DNA of 64,000 nucleotides, taken from Acanthosepion pharaonis (lineage: Eukaryota > Mollusca > Cephalopoda > Sepiida > Sepiidae). The stretch lies in contig CAHIKZ030005436.1 of assembly GCA_903632075.3 (NCBI GenBank), positions 1,727,501 through 1,791,500 on the forward strand, in the 5' to 3' direction. A program made the translations under genes and the position numbers. The notes below the pieces were generated by a model that searched no databases, was not told where the DNA came from, and was given only the letters and a program-made list of their open reading frames with translations. Below are positions 37,673-48,513 of the stretch, one piece after another (position 1 is the first letter of the stretch; the number at the start of each line of letters is the position of its first letter).

Positions 37673-37728
37673 CACACTGCCTTTTATAGATAAAGATGGC
37701 ACAAAGTATAAACCAGCCTTAGAATGCC

Positions 37729-37803
<75 letters not shown>
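37641..37803. repeat. (AC)n and (AT)n microsatellites
   Basis: AC tract at 37641-37677 is the (TG)n of the minus-strand Helitron-like copy. A separate 68-base AT tract lies at 37735-37803. Confidence 0.95.
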
Positions 37804-37806
<3 letters not shown>

Positions 37807-38289
37807 TTAGAAGAGTACTATTGCTATAGAGGCAATGAAATATCAATGCTGTATATACGGATGCAGTGAAAGTTACACATGTGAGCTGTGTTTTAAAAGG
37901 TTTAAAAATAGCAATTGTGACATATTCGACACGCTACCATCCACATAAGTCCTTCGTTTGTGCCTAGGGAATATAAATAATGTTGTCCATTAAGAGTTAT
38001 TGGAATATAGAAAAAACGTCACTGCAGAAGTTTATTTTCAGTAACTTGACCGAGTAAACGATGCATTACGCCGAAAGTGACGGTAAACAGAAAAAAAAAA
38101 AAAATACGTGTTATTTTCCAGCGTGACACTGCAAGAGAAGACTTTCCATTTCGAAGTGTTCCAAAAATTAAGATCGTTAACATGGCATGAATTCTTCTAA
38201 AACTCTCATTCTTACTAGACTTGACAGCTGCAATTTTTCTCGGGTGTCAATCACTAAAACACTTCATATATTTTTCAATCATTTCATCC
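37804..38289. other. No gene seen
   Basis: AT-rich. The phrases gcagaagtttattttcagtaac, cgccgaaagtga and ttccagcgtgacactgcaag (38023-38132) resemble the central part of the mariner fossil at 1890-2020, so a very decayed mariner piece is possible. Confidence 0.35.
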
Positions 38290-38690
38290 CAAACAAAGCC
38301 ACTAGTAATCAGCGGGTTACAGGGAATGAAAATGAAAGTGAAGTCTGAGAATACGGAAGATTGAGAAAAAAACAAAAGATGAAAGGCAGTTAAGAAGACA
38401 AAAGATAGCGATTGACGTTGCATTTAAATTTTTGAAGATTTTAATTATCAAGCAAAGAAACAGAAGGGATTACCACCGGTAGTAAATGCGAGAAAAATCA
38501 TGTCCATGGCAAAGTGCCTGAAGACGAAATGCCAAGTGAGGAATCGATTGCATTACAGATCTTTCTTTAAATTTTGTCAAGAATCTCAGACCAGATATGG
38601 CAACAGTATTCAATGCACAAATTTTGGCGAGCACAATTTTATGACACTGAGTGGCAGAAAATTTAGACGTCGAAAACTGTTTTTCGAGGA
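38290..38690 (-). pseudogene. LINE 3' tail fragment
   Basis: Reversed 3' UTR (atcccaaacaaagccactag, agcgggttacaggg) is followed by the reversed tail blocks: ttgacgttgcatttaaattt and ttgaagattttaattatcaa, the counterpart of CNVN and NYNLQIFK, then weaker sequence to the HIW/YCCH counterpart (ccagatatggcaacagtatt) near 38594. It is highly decayed but the order is right. Confidence 0.65.
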
Positions 38691-38758
38691 AAAAACCCAG
38701 ATTTCATTAGACGTGGAATCGAAAGTTTGCCTTCCAGTCAAGCTGCATCTCTGAAAAT

Positions 38759-38764
<6 letters not shown>

Positions 38765-38842
<78 letters not shown>
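38765..38842. repeat. (AT)n-(GATA)n microsatellite
   Basis: AT to about 38806 followed by nine GATA steps. The same AT-to-GATA order recurs at 62090-62183. Confidence 0.97.
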
Positions 38843-38843
<1 letters not shown>

Positions 38844-39917
38844 TTAGCCATTTCCTTAAAGGAACCATTACTCATTCGTTAATCAAACAGTCAGTACTGC
38901 TTTTCGACTGAAATCTCTTCCCTTAAAACAATTTTCTTTCGGGAAAACAGTTTTCTCTATTTCAGTAGTGTATATCACTCTTTCCAGTATTGATGGAGGT
39001 TTACTCCTTAAACTGTTATTAGAAGTAGTGTGGCATGTTAACATCTTGATTATGTTATTATTTTCTGTAAGGGTTACATTTGCTATCCATTTTAATTGTT
39101 TCTCTTGTTGCTAGTCCTCATGTGCTTCCGTTTCTCTTATTTGGTACAATGTCTTGGTTTGGATTCTATAGCGCTCGCCCACAATATTCAAAGAATAATG
39201 ATAGTTGCTATAACCTTCAGTCTTCAAAGCCATTTTTCACCATTGATATTAGGATTCTGTTCTATACAGCTGACAAACAATATTCAAATAAACAAACTCA
39301 TATTTTGATATGCTTTCTGGCAAAACGTAATTACTCTCCTAATTTTGTGTTTCGGTTAATTATTTTTAGAAAATTGAAACTGCGTATTGTATCTGTTTTA
39401 ATGTGGAGTGTAATATATTTTCAAATTCTGTTTTCAGCATTCGACCCAAAATTCACAGAAAGAAAAAAAATTCCCTTAGCAACAAATAATGTCAAGTATA
39501 CTTTTTACTTATTTTAATTAATAATTCTATTAGTCGAAACGTAAAGCAATTTATAATTGAATTAAAAGGATTCTATGAATCCGTACTTGTCCAATGCAGG
39601 TTGGCATTTTACATTAGGTTGAAATAATTGCAGGAAATGCAAGACCTGCATGAAATTATGTGACTTCTTTCATTCACATATAATAATTAGTGTTTTGCAA
39701 GGAAAGGGCTTCGGCACTTTCAGACCCGAAGCTATTGGGACTTTAGAGTTTGTTAATGTTCTAAAAGTGGTGATAACTCTACTCAAATCTGAAGTATAGA
39801 GCCGAAAATATATTCCGCGTGGGTTTTCATTCGAACGGAATTTCACTTTTTTTTTTTAAATATCAACATTCATCATAAACTTCCATCTTTCACAAGTTTC
39901 CTCGTCCTCTCTCATGC
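38843..39917. other. No gene supported
   Basis: A 145-codon plus frame at 39080-39517 is the longest here. Its composition is that of AT-rich noncoding DNA and no domain is recognisable. Two similar phrases inside it (ggattctatagcgctcgccc and ggattctgttctatacagct) hint at a small local duplication. Confidence 0.35.
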
Positions 39918-39970
39918 ACACACAAAGACACACACACACACAGACAGACACACAGACAGACACACACACG

Positions 39971-40017
<47 letters not shown>
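39918..40017. repeat. (AC)n-(AT)n microsatellite
   Basis: Imperfect AC tract with AG and CG steps passing into AT. Confidence 0.95.
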
Positions 40018-40019
40018 TA

Positions 40020-40538
40020 TCAGGGGAAGCTGAAAGTGTACTTTTCACTGATGTAGTTTTAGTCGTGGCCTTCGAGGTGTCATTTTGCGCTGATGAGTGA
40101 ATTTTCAACGCTTTATTTTTAGCTCTCAGTAATAATTGTCTCGGATACGAAAGATTTCAAAAGGTATCCTCAATATATCTGAATTCATCATCTAAATATT
40201 TTGCTGAACAGATGCGAAGAGCTCTTAAGTAGAATCCAAGAATAATACCCCTCTTAGTGTTAGTATCATGGTGAGAGTAAAAGTGTAAATAGTCATTTTT
40301 ACATGTGGGTTTACGATATACTTTGAATTCTAATTTATTTTTATTTTTAATAAGTAGTATGTCTAAAAAAGGTAAAGAATTATTAGATTCAAGTTCATAG
40401 GTAAATTCTATAGTAGGTTCATTATATTTAATCTATCAGTAATCTCGTTTAAATCATGTTTATGTGGGTAGATAAATAAAATGTCATCGATGTATCGGAA
40501 GTAATGTGTATCACGTGGAATGACATGTTTAAGAGGGG

Positions 40539-40540
<2 letters not shown>
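40020..40540 (-). pseudogene. Penelope-like RT fragment
   Basis: Minus strand from about 40540 reads NTPLKHVIPRDTHYFRYIDD, ILFIYP, which is the RT active-site block with the YxDD box (YIDD) intact. After a frameshift near 40410 it reads TIEFTYELESNNSLPFLDIL, FKVYRKPTCKNDYLHFYSHH, GIILGFYLRALRICS and LDDEF, matching the PLE palm-thumb region also seen in the fossil at 15985-17830. It is truncated at (AT)n on the 5' side and at (AC)n/(AT)n on the 3' side, so the GIY-YIG domain is missing. Confidence 0.85.

Positions 40541-40542
<2 letters not shown>

Positions 40543-40594
<52 letters not shown>
40543..40594. repeat. (AT)n microsatellite
   Basis: Pure AT tract lying between the PLE RT fragment and the inverted-arm structure at 40603-40815. 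Confidence 0.97.
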
Positions 40595-40601
<7 letters not shown>

Positions 40602-40602
40602 A

Positions 40603-40814
40603 ACTATTTACATTGTTGGAACGGTTGTCCTCTTCATTGTTGCCATATTCACGACGTTTCAACCGATGCACGCTCCGTTTTTCTTCAGGTGATTGGGATT
40701 TCGAACTGATCCCTTTATTTGGTTAATAACGGTCGAAACATTGTGAATATGCCAACAAAGATTAAGACAACTGTTCGAACAATGTAAATAGCGTAATTAA
40801 CTACAATACCTCAT

Positions 40815-40815
<1 letters not shown>
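40603..40815. mobile_element. Inverted pair of PLE-type terminal arms
   Basis: Left arm (40603-40690) starts actatttacattgttggaac. Right arm (40727-40815) ends gaacaatgtaaatagcgta; the two are diverged reverse complements of about 80 bases. On the minus strand the left arm holds CTGAAGA (40682-40688) and GAAACGTCG (from 40660), the outer boxes of a hammerhead-like core, although stem II is degraded. On the plus strand the right arm keeps CGGTCGAAAC but has lost CTGAAGA. Microsatellites adjoin both ends: (AT)n to the left, (AC)n-(AT)n-(GT)n to the right. Confidence 0.6.
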
Positions 40816-40906
<91 letters not shown>

Positions 40907-40965
40907 ACTGTGTCTGTGTCTGTGTGTGCATGTGTGTGTTTCTGTGTCTGTGTGTGTATTTATTT
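40816..40965. repeat. (AC)n-(AT)n-(GT)n compound microsatellite
   Basis: AC to 40842, AT to about 40896, then an imperfect GT tract. The whole is a near-perfect palindrome. Confidence 0.95.
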
Positions 40966-41544
40966 TAATAATATGGACATATTATATCTATTTATTTTTA
41001 CAATGATCCTTTACAGTTTTCTAATAAGTTTCTTGATGTTCAGATGAAATACTTCAAGGAAGGTGCCGCAGTTTTTTTCTAACCAGATACTTCAAAATTA
41101 TTCTCAGGAGGGAAATACATATTTGAATGAATATATAAAGCTTATATAATGGGTGCGATGGATAATATCGCATTTTAACAGATATATTTACCAAAATTCC
41201 ACCAAAATATCTTGAATTACTAAAGAGGGCATTTATTCAATAAAATCGACATTGGGTTCAACCGCTCTCTCCATATGACCTCGGAATCTCCTGCAATTCC
41301 CCTGAACGATCTTGTTTAAGTCGATGAATGCTACCATAATCCGTGCATTCAGTTCATCTTTGGTGTGACAAGGAGCTTTGGAGGCATTAAAATTAACTAT
41401 CATTTCTTCCCCCAGTTAATAACCGATCGGAGGTTATTTTCAAGAACGGCTGCGGGTTTTACTTTGTCAGACCTTTCGCTCTTACTATTTACATAAATGT
41501 GTAATCATCAGAATTACTTGAGCTTGTTAACATGACCAGTATAG
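40966..41544. other. No gene seen
   Basis: AT-rich. The passage at 41235-41460 (tcgacattgggttcaaccgc, gatcttgtttaagtcgatga, tcagttcatctttggtgtga, agttaataaccgatcggagg) is less AT-rich and may be a reversed transposase remnant, but I could not build a convincing translation. Confidence 0.35.
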
Positions 41545-41725
41545 CAAAGCAAATCTAGTCCTGGGTATGACGATAAACTACATCCAGCAGCAAAGCCTCT
41601 GATCGGGAGATTGAAGGTTTTGAAGAGTTGAATCCCCTCTTAATTGATATTGCTCCCAGGTCCCGGCGTGTTAGCATCTGTTAAGGTCCCAGCTAGAGGC
41701 AAATAGTGAAATGCCCCCAAAAAAC
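41545..41725 (-). mobile_element. MITE internal fragment
   Basis: Reverse complement of the middle of the elements at 29057-29533 and 41967-42530. It shares gatgacgataaact-like, gcctctgatcgggagattga, attgatattgctcccaggt, tgttagcatctgttaaggtc and agctagaggcaaatagtgaa. Both termini are missing. Confidence 0.65.
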
Positions 41726-41966
41726 AGATACTATGAAAGTATAAAAATATATTTTTATATAATAAAGTACCAACAATACATATTTATAGTAAAATTACGC
41801 ACAATACAATTTTAAAGTAAAATTACCAGCAATACATTTATTAACAATACATTTTATCTGTAGTTGAAAGCATACAATTGCCTTCAAAATATATTTGGCT
41901 GTAGCCATAATATTGTGTTCAAAATATTTAGATTTCAGCATTTATTAACATGCCGACGTTTGGCTT

Positions 41967-42230
41967 GGTTTATTTTGTTTTACGGTAAACCAACTCCAAT
42001 GGGTTATTTAATGATGACAAGATTTTAGGATAGGTCCCTGTAAATAGAACATGTATTCGTTTGTAGATCAGATTTCATTGTCGTATTTTTATAAAGAGAA
42101 TTTTTGTCGAGAGCCAGATGTATTACTGGTAATATTTTTCCCAAAAATGCATTGGTGGTAATTTTTCAAAATATATATTGCTGGTAATATTTGTTTAAAA
42201 AATGTACTGCTGGAATTCTTTCTATAAAAT

Positions 42231-42298
<68 letters not shown>

Positions 42299-42530
42299 TT
42301 CATAGTGTTTTGACCCTAGTCTTGGGGACGGGACGTAACTATTTTCCTATAGCTGGGATTCTAACTGTTTACCACTTCGGGTTAGTGTAGCCCTAGGAAC
42401 AACTGCAATTAAGAGTTGGTTCTTCGCTTCTCAAAACCCCTCATCCAGACGTCTTGCAGCCAAATGCAGTTTATCGTCATACCCAGTAGGCCCATAGATG
42501 TTGATATGCCGCTAAACAAACAAATAAACC
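41967..42530 (+). mobile_element. MITE-like element with ~40-bp inverted termini
   Basis: Starts ggtttattttgttttacggt and ends atatgccgctaaacaaacaa then ataaacc; the reverse complement of the right end matches the left end at about 70% over 40 bases. The interior shares agggttgg-type segments with 29057-29533: cttggggacgggacgtaact, cagctggg-like, caactgcaattaagagttgg and tcaaaacccctcatccaga. An (AT)n tract (42234-42293) interrupts it. No coding capacity. A third fragment of the right terminus lies at 60046-60100. Confidence 0.65.
42234..42293. repeat. (AT)n microsatellite
   Basis: Pure AT tract inside the MITE-like element. Confidence 0.97.
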
Positions 42531-43198
42531 AACTGTGTTTGTGCGTAGGTGCTTGTGTGTGTAGGTGTGTGTGTCAAGAGAGAAAGAGATAGCATGAGAG
42601 ATTACAAGAATAAATAATCGTATATTTTAAAAAGAACTCAAGAATATTTCATTATAAAAAGAAAATTGCTTTGTCGTATTACATATTCAACGAAATAATA
42701 ATCAAATTACTAAGAAAATCTTATTTTGTCGGCTTTTCAAAGTTTTTTTTTTTTTTGTTGTTCATTTCCCGAACTGAAATGGCCCAGACATGTTCAATAA
42801 ACATCTTGTGTCAGCTAAATGTTACGTAATATGACGATCTACCACGGATATTCTTTTTCAATTTCCCGTCTCTATACATGAAGACTCATTTCGGATGACC
42901 CATATCGAACGGAAAAAAGACATATAAACGTCTGCCTATCAATTGTTTGATCATTTGATTTACATTTGCAAAGGGCAAATGGGTAGATGCTATTTGCAAC
43001 TGGTTGAATCGGCCAACATAACGCCGTCTCTCAAGATCTGACAACACGAGTTCTATTTATATCGTAGGTATTGTTATTTGCTTTATATAAACTCAAAATA
43101 TTCCTACAATTACAAATCAAACATTAGTAAAATAATGTTTTCAGTTTAAATAAATTTTTGTGTATTGCGTTGAATCCTATAATGAAGCTTTATATTAG
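42531..43198. other. No gene seen
   Basis: AT-rich with a GT-rich patch at 42540-42575 and poly(T) at 42747-42758. No family signature. Confidence 0.45.
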
Positions 43199-43582
43199 AT
43201 TATTTACATTCTTCGGACTATTGTCCTCATCTTTAATGTCATATTCACGAAGTTTAGGCAGTTGTACACTCAGGCCTTCTTCAGGTTATATATTTTGAAA
43301 TTTAAAACCAAACCTTTTATTTTACCCACCGCAGTAGATTGTTCTAGTTCCACGTGCCATGCCTTTTCTAGATATCTTAGTTTCAGTTATTTCTCCTCTA
43401 ATGTGGCCAGGTATTGAACTCACAACTCCTTGGATCAAGTCAGTGGATTACTTCAACCAACGCTTTTATCCACTGGGCCATGTGTCCGGGGTGTACAACG
43501 GTCGAAATATCGTGAATATGACACCAAAGATGAAAACAACAGCCCGAACAATGTAAATAGTTACAATACCCCAGAAATATAG
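43199..43582. mobile_element. Inverted PLE-type arms split by a SINE
   Basis: Left arm (43199-43286) and right arm (43486-43582) are inverted copies of the same terminus as at 681-905 and 40603-40815. Left begins ttatttacattcttcggac; right ends agcccgaacaatgtaaatag then ttacaataccccagaaatat. On the minus strand the left arm reads CCTGAAGAAGGCC and then a degraded GAAAC. The right arm reads gtgtacaacggtcgaaatat. About 150 bases between the arms hold a tRNA-like SINE head on the minus strand. Confidence 0.65.
43405..43482 (-). mobile_element. tRNA-derived SINE head
   Basis: Minus strand begins GGCCCAGTGGATAAAAGCG (A-box region, from 43480) and continues to GAGTTGTGAGTTCAATACC (B-box region, 43410-43427), the spacing expected of a pol III internal promoter. 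The tRNA-like part is imperfect and cannot fold into an intact tRNA, so a SINE rather than a tRNA gene is meant. The body continues leftward to about 43330. Confidence 0.65.
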
Positions 43583-44071
43583 TCAAGCTTTATTTTATTC
43601 ACAACTAAATTGGTTGATTTATAGTTAAATTGTCTGAAGATCACCCGAAGCTGAATATGATGTTATTTACTAAAAGCCATGTCATAGTGCATCTCTCGTC
43701 TTATCTCAAATCTGGTCGTTCTACTGGAAAGGAAGATTTTTAGTTCGGGTTGTGTTTGTGGTAGTTCGCTGCTGTAGTTGGCTTAATCAATTTTTGCTTT
43801 TTATTGTTAGAATAACTCTTAATAGAATAGTTTATTTAATTGAAGTAACGATATGATTTATTTATATAATTTCCTTCGGACTTGGTACATTGTTTTATTT
43901 TTCCCTGGTAAAAATAAACTTTCATTAAGCAAAATTAACTAAAAATGTAATTTAGGGAAGATGATTTTGTTACTTGGAAGTTAATTTAACATTTTTTTTT
44001 ACATAATGTGATATTAACACTCTCTTCTCTTAGTGTGGAAAACTATTGGAAAATTACGTCAATCATTGTTT

Positions 44072-44073
<2 letters not shown>
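43583..44073. other. No gene seen
   Basis: AT-rich DNA without recognised repeats. Confidence 0.5.

Positions 44074-44113
<40 letters not shown>
44074..44113. repeat. (AAT)n microsatellite
   Basis: Thirteen AAT steps directly upstream of a LINE fragment of the family that carries (TAA)n tails. Confidence 0.95.
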
Positions 44114-44570
44114 TGAATATAAAACAACAATCACCATGCAGTGGGGCAATACTTACACTGGAAAATATGTTAATAAACTCCGGTACGAACGTCGCTCAAC
44201 CACGGTTACAGAAATAGAATGCATCACAATTCTCTGGGGTTATATCATCTTTACAGGCAGGAAGATTAAAGCAAATAGGCCAGACGTAATTGTCAAAAAC
44301 CGAAAAAAAAAAACTTGTCTACTAATTAATATGTCTTGCACAGCGACTGTAAAACAGCAACCAAGAAACCTGGAAATCGAAATAGAAAAAAATGTGGAAA
44401 TTGAAAACAAGAACAGCACTAGTCATAGTAGGTGCTCTTGGAATGATACAAAATAGAGCACAACAACACATTGAAAAATCCCTGAAAATTCCAGCTTAAG
44501 AAAAATACAAAAAAATATCTTGATAAGTACAGCCCACATATTCAGAAGAAATTCGTCCATGTTATGCTAA
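44114..44570 (+). pseudogene. LINE C-terminal region, (TAA)n-associated family
   Basis: Plus strand, in frame from about 44114 to 44456, reads MQWGNTYTGKYVNKLRYERR, ITILWGYIIFTGRKIKANRP, DVIVKNRKKKTCLLINMSC and RNLEIEIEKNVEIENKN. It then continues in other frames with IVVGALG-like, IEKSLKIPA, EIQKNI and TAHIF blocks to about 44560. This is the conserved C-terminal segment (ILWDY-ANRPDI-KDK-LIDMS-KYKDLEIEI-VVGALG-EIQK-TAHI) found in many invertebrate LINE proteins. Premature stops and lost residues show decay. Confidence 0.8.
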
Positions 44571-47100
44571 TGATGCTATGGGAGTTTTTAAAAAAACAAA
44601 TAATGAAATGTATCCAGAATAAAACAACACTATCTACATTAAGTCTTTCCGCAGATTTGGTATGTAGTGTAACCATAGCACAAAATGAAAAATTATGTAT
44701 GCACTCAAGGCGGAAGGGTTGTAAAACTGTGAGATTCACTAGCCTAGTGGATAGAATCATTACTTAAATACATACAGTATTCTGGTAATATTAACTTCAG
44801 TAATGAAAGTAAGTAAATATTATTCGCACTTTTGCCATGAACATATTTTTAGACAATATTACCGATAATCTTTTACGTTCCGTCGTAAATCGACATCAAT
44901 AAATTGATGAAGATGTAATCAGCTTTGAATCAAGCCCGTTTTAAAAAAAATGTACAATGTTATTTGAGCCCTAGAGGTTGTAATTCAACAAAAGTTTAAA
45001 TCAGTACAGAAGGTAACTGCTCGTTTAGTGAAGATATTTAGATACAGAACTACGCTAAGCATTAACGCCCGGTGTGGAGTTACCCCACTTACTTTCCTAA
45101 AAAGAATCGCCTCTAGATGACGCTTCCTAAGCATAAAAATATGCAGTAAGATCCTCTGTCATCCTTTTTTCCTTTTTTTTCTACTTCACTCAGGGACGGT
45201 AAAATGTAGGTCGAACGAGGAAAATGCTTTCACCTACTGAGGAAAACGTTTTCCCCACTAACATTAATTTTCAAATATTATTTCTAATGGTTATTTTGGT
45301 GGTTGTTAACGGTTATTTTTTAATTATTCTGGCGGCTATTGGGTGAAAATGATTGTGGATCCGGAAGTAATTTTTGGCTATTTATAGAGTTAACTTTTAT
45401 TTCTTTTTTATTTCTTATTTTATTGTTGGCTGTTAATATTACCTTTACATGTGTTTATGTATGAGTTTGTGAATTTTTTAATTTGTTTATGATTTACTTA
45501 ATTTATTTTTAACACCAATGGCCAGAGATTGACGATTTGAGTAGTTGTAATGAAAACTGTAGATTAAATAAATATTAGTTAAACACTTATAACGATATTC
45601 GTAATTGCGAATAAGCAAGGTTTGGCCTATTCATCATTTTTATCAAACTAGTGGAAGAGTGAAATGTTATAAAGTTAATATTATATGCAATGCTAAAAAA
45701 TATCTCAGGATGCCAGCCAAATTATTTCATTACTTCAGAACTTTCAATAACATTTCAGCATCTTTGAATGCTTGATGCACAAAAGCATTATAATTATAGA
45801 AGAAACAGTTAAGTAATTAGTTTTAACCACCGACTCTTAAAGATGCAACACAAAAGCAAGGACAGCAATAAAATGGGAGATTTCTTTAATGCAAAGAAAA
45901 TTAACTCTATTACCGAAGATTAAATAGAAAACTGTTAATAATTTGCATCCATCATTTAAAGAAACTCACTAAAATTACTAAGTCCCTTGATTAAATCAAT
46001 AATTCTATTTATTGACGGGTGAATATTGATTTAAAATTACAATGCCGCCATCTTGTTTTCAGTCAACGAATGATTAAATTACGTGCGGGTATTAAAAACT
46101 TCTTGTCCCAACTCACTTCGCCAAATTAGTAGCTAATGACCAAGATTTAGGATATTGATTTTGGGAAGTGGATCGAGCCGAGAATTTTTCAGCGCCTGCT
46201 TATAAGATCAAATAAAATAATGTAGTTTCATTTTTAATGGCTGTATTAATTTCTCAGTAACCGTCTGTGCTGCGAATATCCAATTGATCGCAAAACAATT
46301 AAAATGAATGAATTGGCTCAGCGAAAATCAACATTTAATTTTGTAATTTATCTTTTGCCGTCATACAGTCATTGAATAGCAGACGACATTTGATCGCCAA
46401 GTGATGACAAATTATTTAGTCTTACTAAAGGGTGAAGTTGGTTTGAAGGATACTAACGTCTTTTAAAGAATTGTAATAAGAAAGTTAATTATAGTGTCTA
46501 AAGGTAATTCGATAAAATCTACTTTAAGTATCGGCTTCGTCGGGAAAAGCAGAAACGAGATATGATTGATAAAATATGGCGCCCCTTGCACGTACGTGTG
46601 TTGTCGAATCAAAAATAGCTCCATCCTAACGCAGATATAAAATGTCTACCTCACGACGAAATTCATCAGCTCAATATACAGCTGTGACTTTAACGATGTA
46701 TGTCCATGATCAGATACGCTTCATTTATATACTGTATAAAACCAAAGATGAGAAACGGGTATCGCAGACCATAGTGTCAATGAAATAGAAAGTTTAAGAT
46801 CCTTGTGAAATTCAGTGGATGAATTTTTTAAAAAATCAAGAGATGACAAATACAAAAAAAAAAAAAACATGTGAAAGAGATTATGCACTAAGGATGTGGT
46901 GTTTAGGTAAGCATGTTAGATAGTGCCTACTCTGCATATTCTATTAGATCAGTAGCTAGATGTTCCTTGGGTTGAGCAATATGCACCTAATCCAACAAAA
47001 TGATGGCGGTCACTATTATCATTATGCATAAGATGCAACATACTTTAATTTTTTGTAGATTTATTACTTAAAGGTCAAAAGCTGACTGCTCTGAGTAATT
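44571..47100. other. Long stretch with nothing recognised
   Basis: About 2.5 kb without microsatellites, terminal repeats or coding blocks, the quietest part of the window. A short tRNA-like phrase (actagcctagtggatagaat near 44738-44757) lacks its partner box. A CpG-containing phrase cgccccttgcacgtacgtgt at about 46580 is isolated. Being repeat-poor, this is where conserved noncoding sequence would be easiest to test for. Confidence 0.5.
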
Positions 47101-47119
47101 ACTAACAGCACGTACCTGC

Positions 47120-47175
47120 GATGCATGCACACGCACACACACACACACAAACACAAGCACACGTGCGTGTGTTTG
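47120..47175. repeat. AC-rich tract
   Basis: Imperfect AC tract ending in an acacgtgcgtgtgt palindrome. Confidence 0.85.
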
Positions 47176-47340
47176 CCATTGCACTTGTGCAAAATAGAAA
47201 TGAGTTACTGCACATGAAAAAAATGTGTTTTAGCCACATTTTATTGTGCAAGTCAATGTTTTCACGATAGAATTGTTAACTAATTTATTCATGAAAAGTA
47301 AAATATTCTAAAAATGAATATAAGCGATATATAAGTCGAA

Positions 47341-47400
47341 ACTGAGGTCAACAGTGAGCGGCGACAGACTGTTTCCCGCTGCAACGCAATCTTCAGGCCA
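47341..47400 (-). ncRNA. Hammerhead-like core (PLE terminus)
   Basis: Minus strand carries CTGAAGA (47390-47396), a TTGCG...GC stem II region, GGGAAACAG and CTGTCGCC (GAAAC at 47371-47375). The same order and much of the same sequence occur at 52736-52800 and 56400-56480. The first box fits CUGANGA exactly. Stem III would be only 3-4 base pairs, as in the dimeric type of small hammerhead. Confidence 0.45.
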
Positions 47401-47429
47401 TAAAAAAGCAATTCTCACATATTGAATTC

Positions 47430-47615
47430 TCTTCCTGTCACTTGCTTTCCAGTCAACTTTGATCTGCACAAATTCAAATGCAATTTCATTCGTTATCTTT
47501 CATCTTCTTAATTCCTGATTTTTTTTTTTATTTTTTTGCTATTTAATAATGTTTTTTTTCTTTTCCTCATATTTTTTCAGATTCTGTAATCGCTTGCGTC
47601 TAAATGGTATTATTA
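47430..47615 (+). pseudogene. LINE 3' tail fragment
   Basis: Plus strand gives FSSCHLLSSQL-like remnants of NSLPxxCFP followed by LHKFKCNFIRYL (NLHIFKCNVNRHLL in the better copy at 15376-15960). A T-rich 3' UTR follows with gattctgtaatcgcttgcgt then ctaaatgg, the counterpart of aaccccttgcgtcctagtgg. Confidence 0.65.
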
Positions 47616-47649
47616 ATTGCATGAGGAGACATGATTACAAATTTATACA

Positions 47650-48125
47650 TAGATATAACTGGCAATCATATTCGAGGATACCCGTCTACTAGGGAGGTTA
47701 GCCAATCCCTACTGCAGACACTTCCTCAGGCACATTTGTGTGTGTTCAACGCCCACAGAGCCCACTTGTGGTTTATACTGTCATTATGCTGAGCAGACCT
47801 TTGTTACAGGTTCTGGGAGTGATTGTGTTATCAAGTGTCATCAACAATCTGACCAAGGCCAGCACACCCATACCCTCGATCACGATGACTTGTGACTTCA
47901 TTCTAACACATTTCTCGACGGCCTCCAAGTGTTCCGTCTACCCAATTTCACTGTTTATATCAAACGGCGGTATGGTTTTCAGGCACTTTCCAAAGGTGCC
48001 CCACGCTGGGATCGCCCTCTACAGACTGGTAATATCAGGAAGTCTCTTTCCTGAGAAATTAACCGTGGTGAGATTCGAACCCGGGTCTCATGGTCAGAAA
48101 GCCTCTCACCCACGAGCCCATACGT
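47650..48125 (-). mobile_element. tRNA-headed SINE, ~470 bp
   Basis: On the minus strand the element starts GTATGGGCTCGTGGGTGAGA (A-box region, from 48123), with the B-box GGGTTCGAATC at 48071-48081. A long, comparatively GC-rich body follows (cagtctgtagagggcgatcc, agcgtggggcacctttggaa, cacttggaggccgtcgagaa, tgcctgaggaagtgtctgca) to about 47650. The tRNA part resembles the 5' region of cephalopod and other molluscan SINEs. The long plus-strand open frame at 47738-48592 crosses this SINE and two microsatellites and is not a gene. Confidence 0.7.
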
Positions 48126-48138
48126 ACATTCACATCTG

Positions 48139-48285
<147 letters not shown>

Positions 48286-48433
48286 GTTGATTATTTTATT
48301 GTTTACTTTTTTTTTCGAGTTGTATAATAATTTTGGGGGGTTTCCGGTGGTTTATACATACATTGAAAAGGTTATGTCAATGTTCAGGAAATTAAAACAT
48401 AAAATATACGCTTCCAAAACCCATAAATGTCGC

Positions 48434-48439
<6 letters not shown>

Positions 48440-48509
<70 letters not shown>
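48440..48509. repeat. (AT)n microsatellite
   Basis: Pure AT tract of about 70 bases. Confidence 0.97.

Positions 48510-48513
<4 letters not shown>

Larger units (their letters stand above)
34812..37690 (-). mobile_element. Helitron-like element, copy 2, split by an LTR
   Basis: On the minus strand the 5' end is TCTATAAAAGGCAG (TC at 37690-37689, preceded by A) followed by (TG)n. The 3' end has cacggcaacgccgga, ccatagtg and then CAAG followed by T at 34815-34811, close to the hairpin-CTAGT signature at 21163-21191. Helitrons characteristically start TC, end hairpin-CTRR and insert between A and T without target duplication. Without the 2,098-bp insertion at 35434-37531 and its duplicated GATG, the element is about 780 bases and matches copy 1 at 31820-32681. 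Confidence 0.7.

Noticed and set aside
39080..39517. 145-codon plus-strand frame as a gene
   Set aside because: Hydrophobic AT-rich composition without a recognisable family, no splice or repeat context to support it.
48060..48125. Functional tRNA gene
   Set aside because: A and B boxes are present but the arms do not pair into a cloverleaf and a long non-tRNA body follows, as in SINEs.
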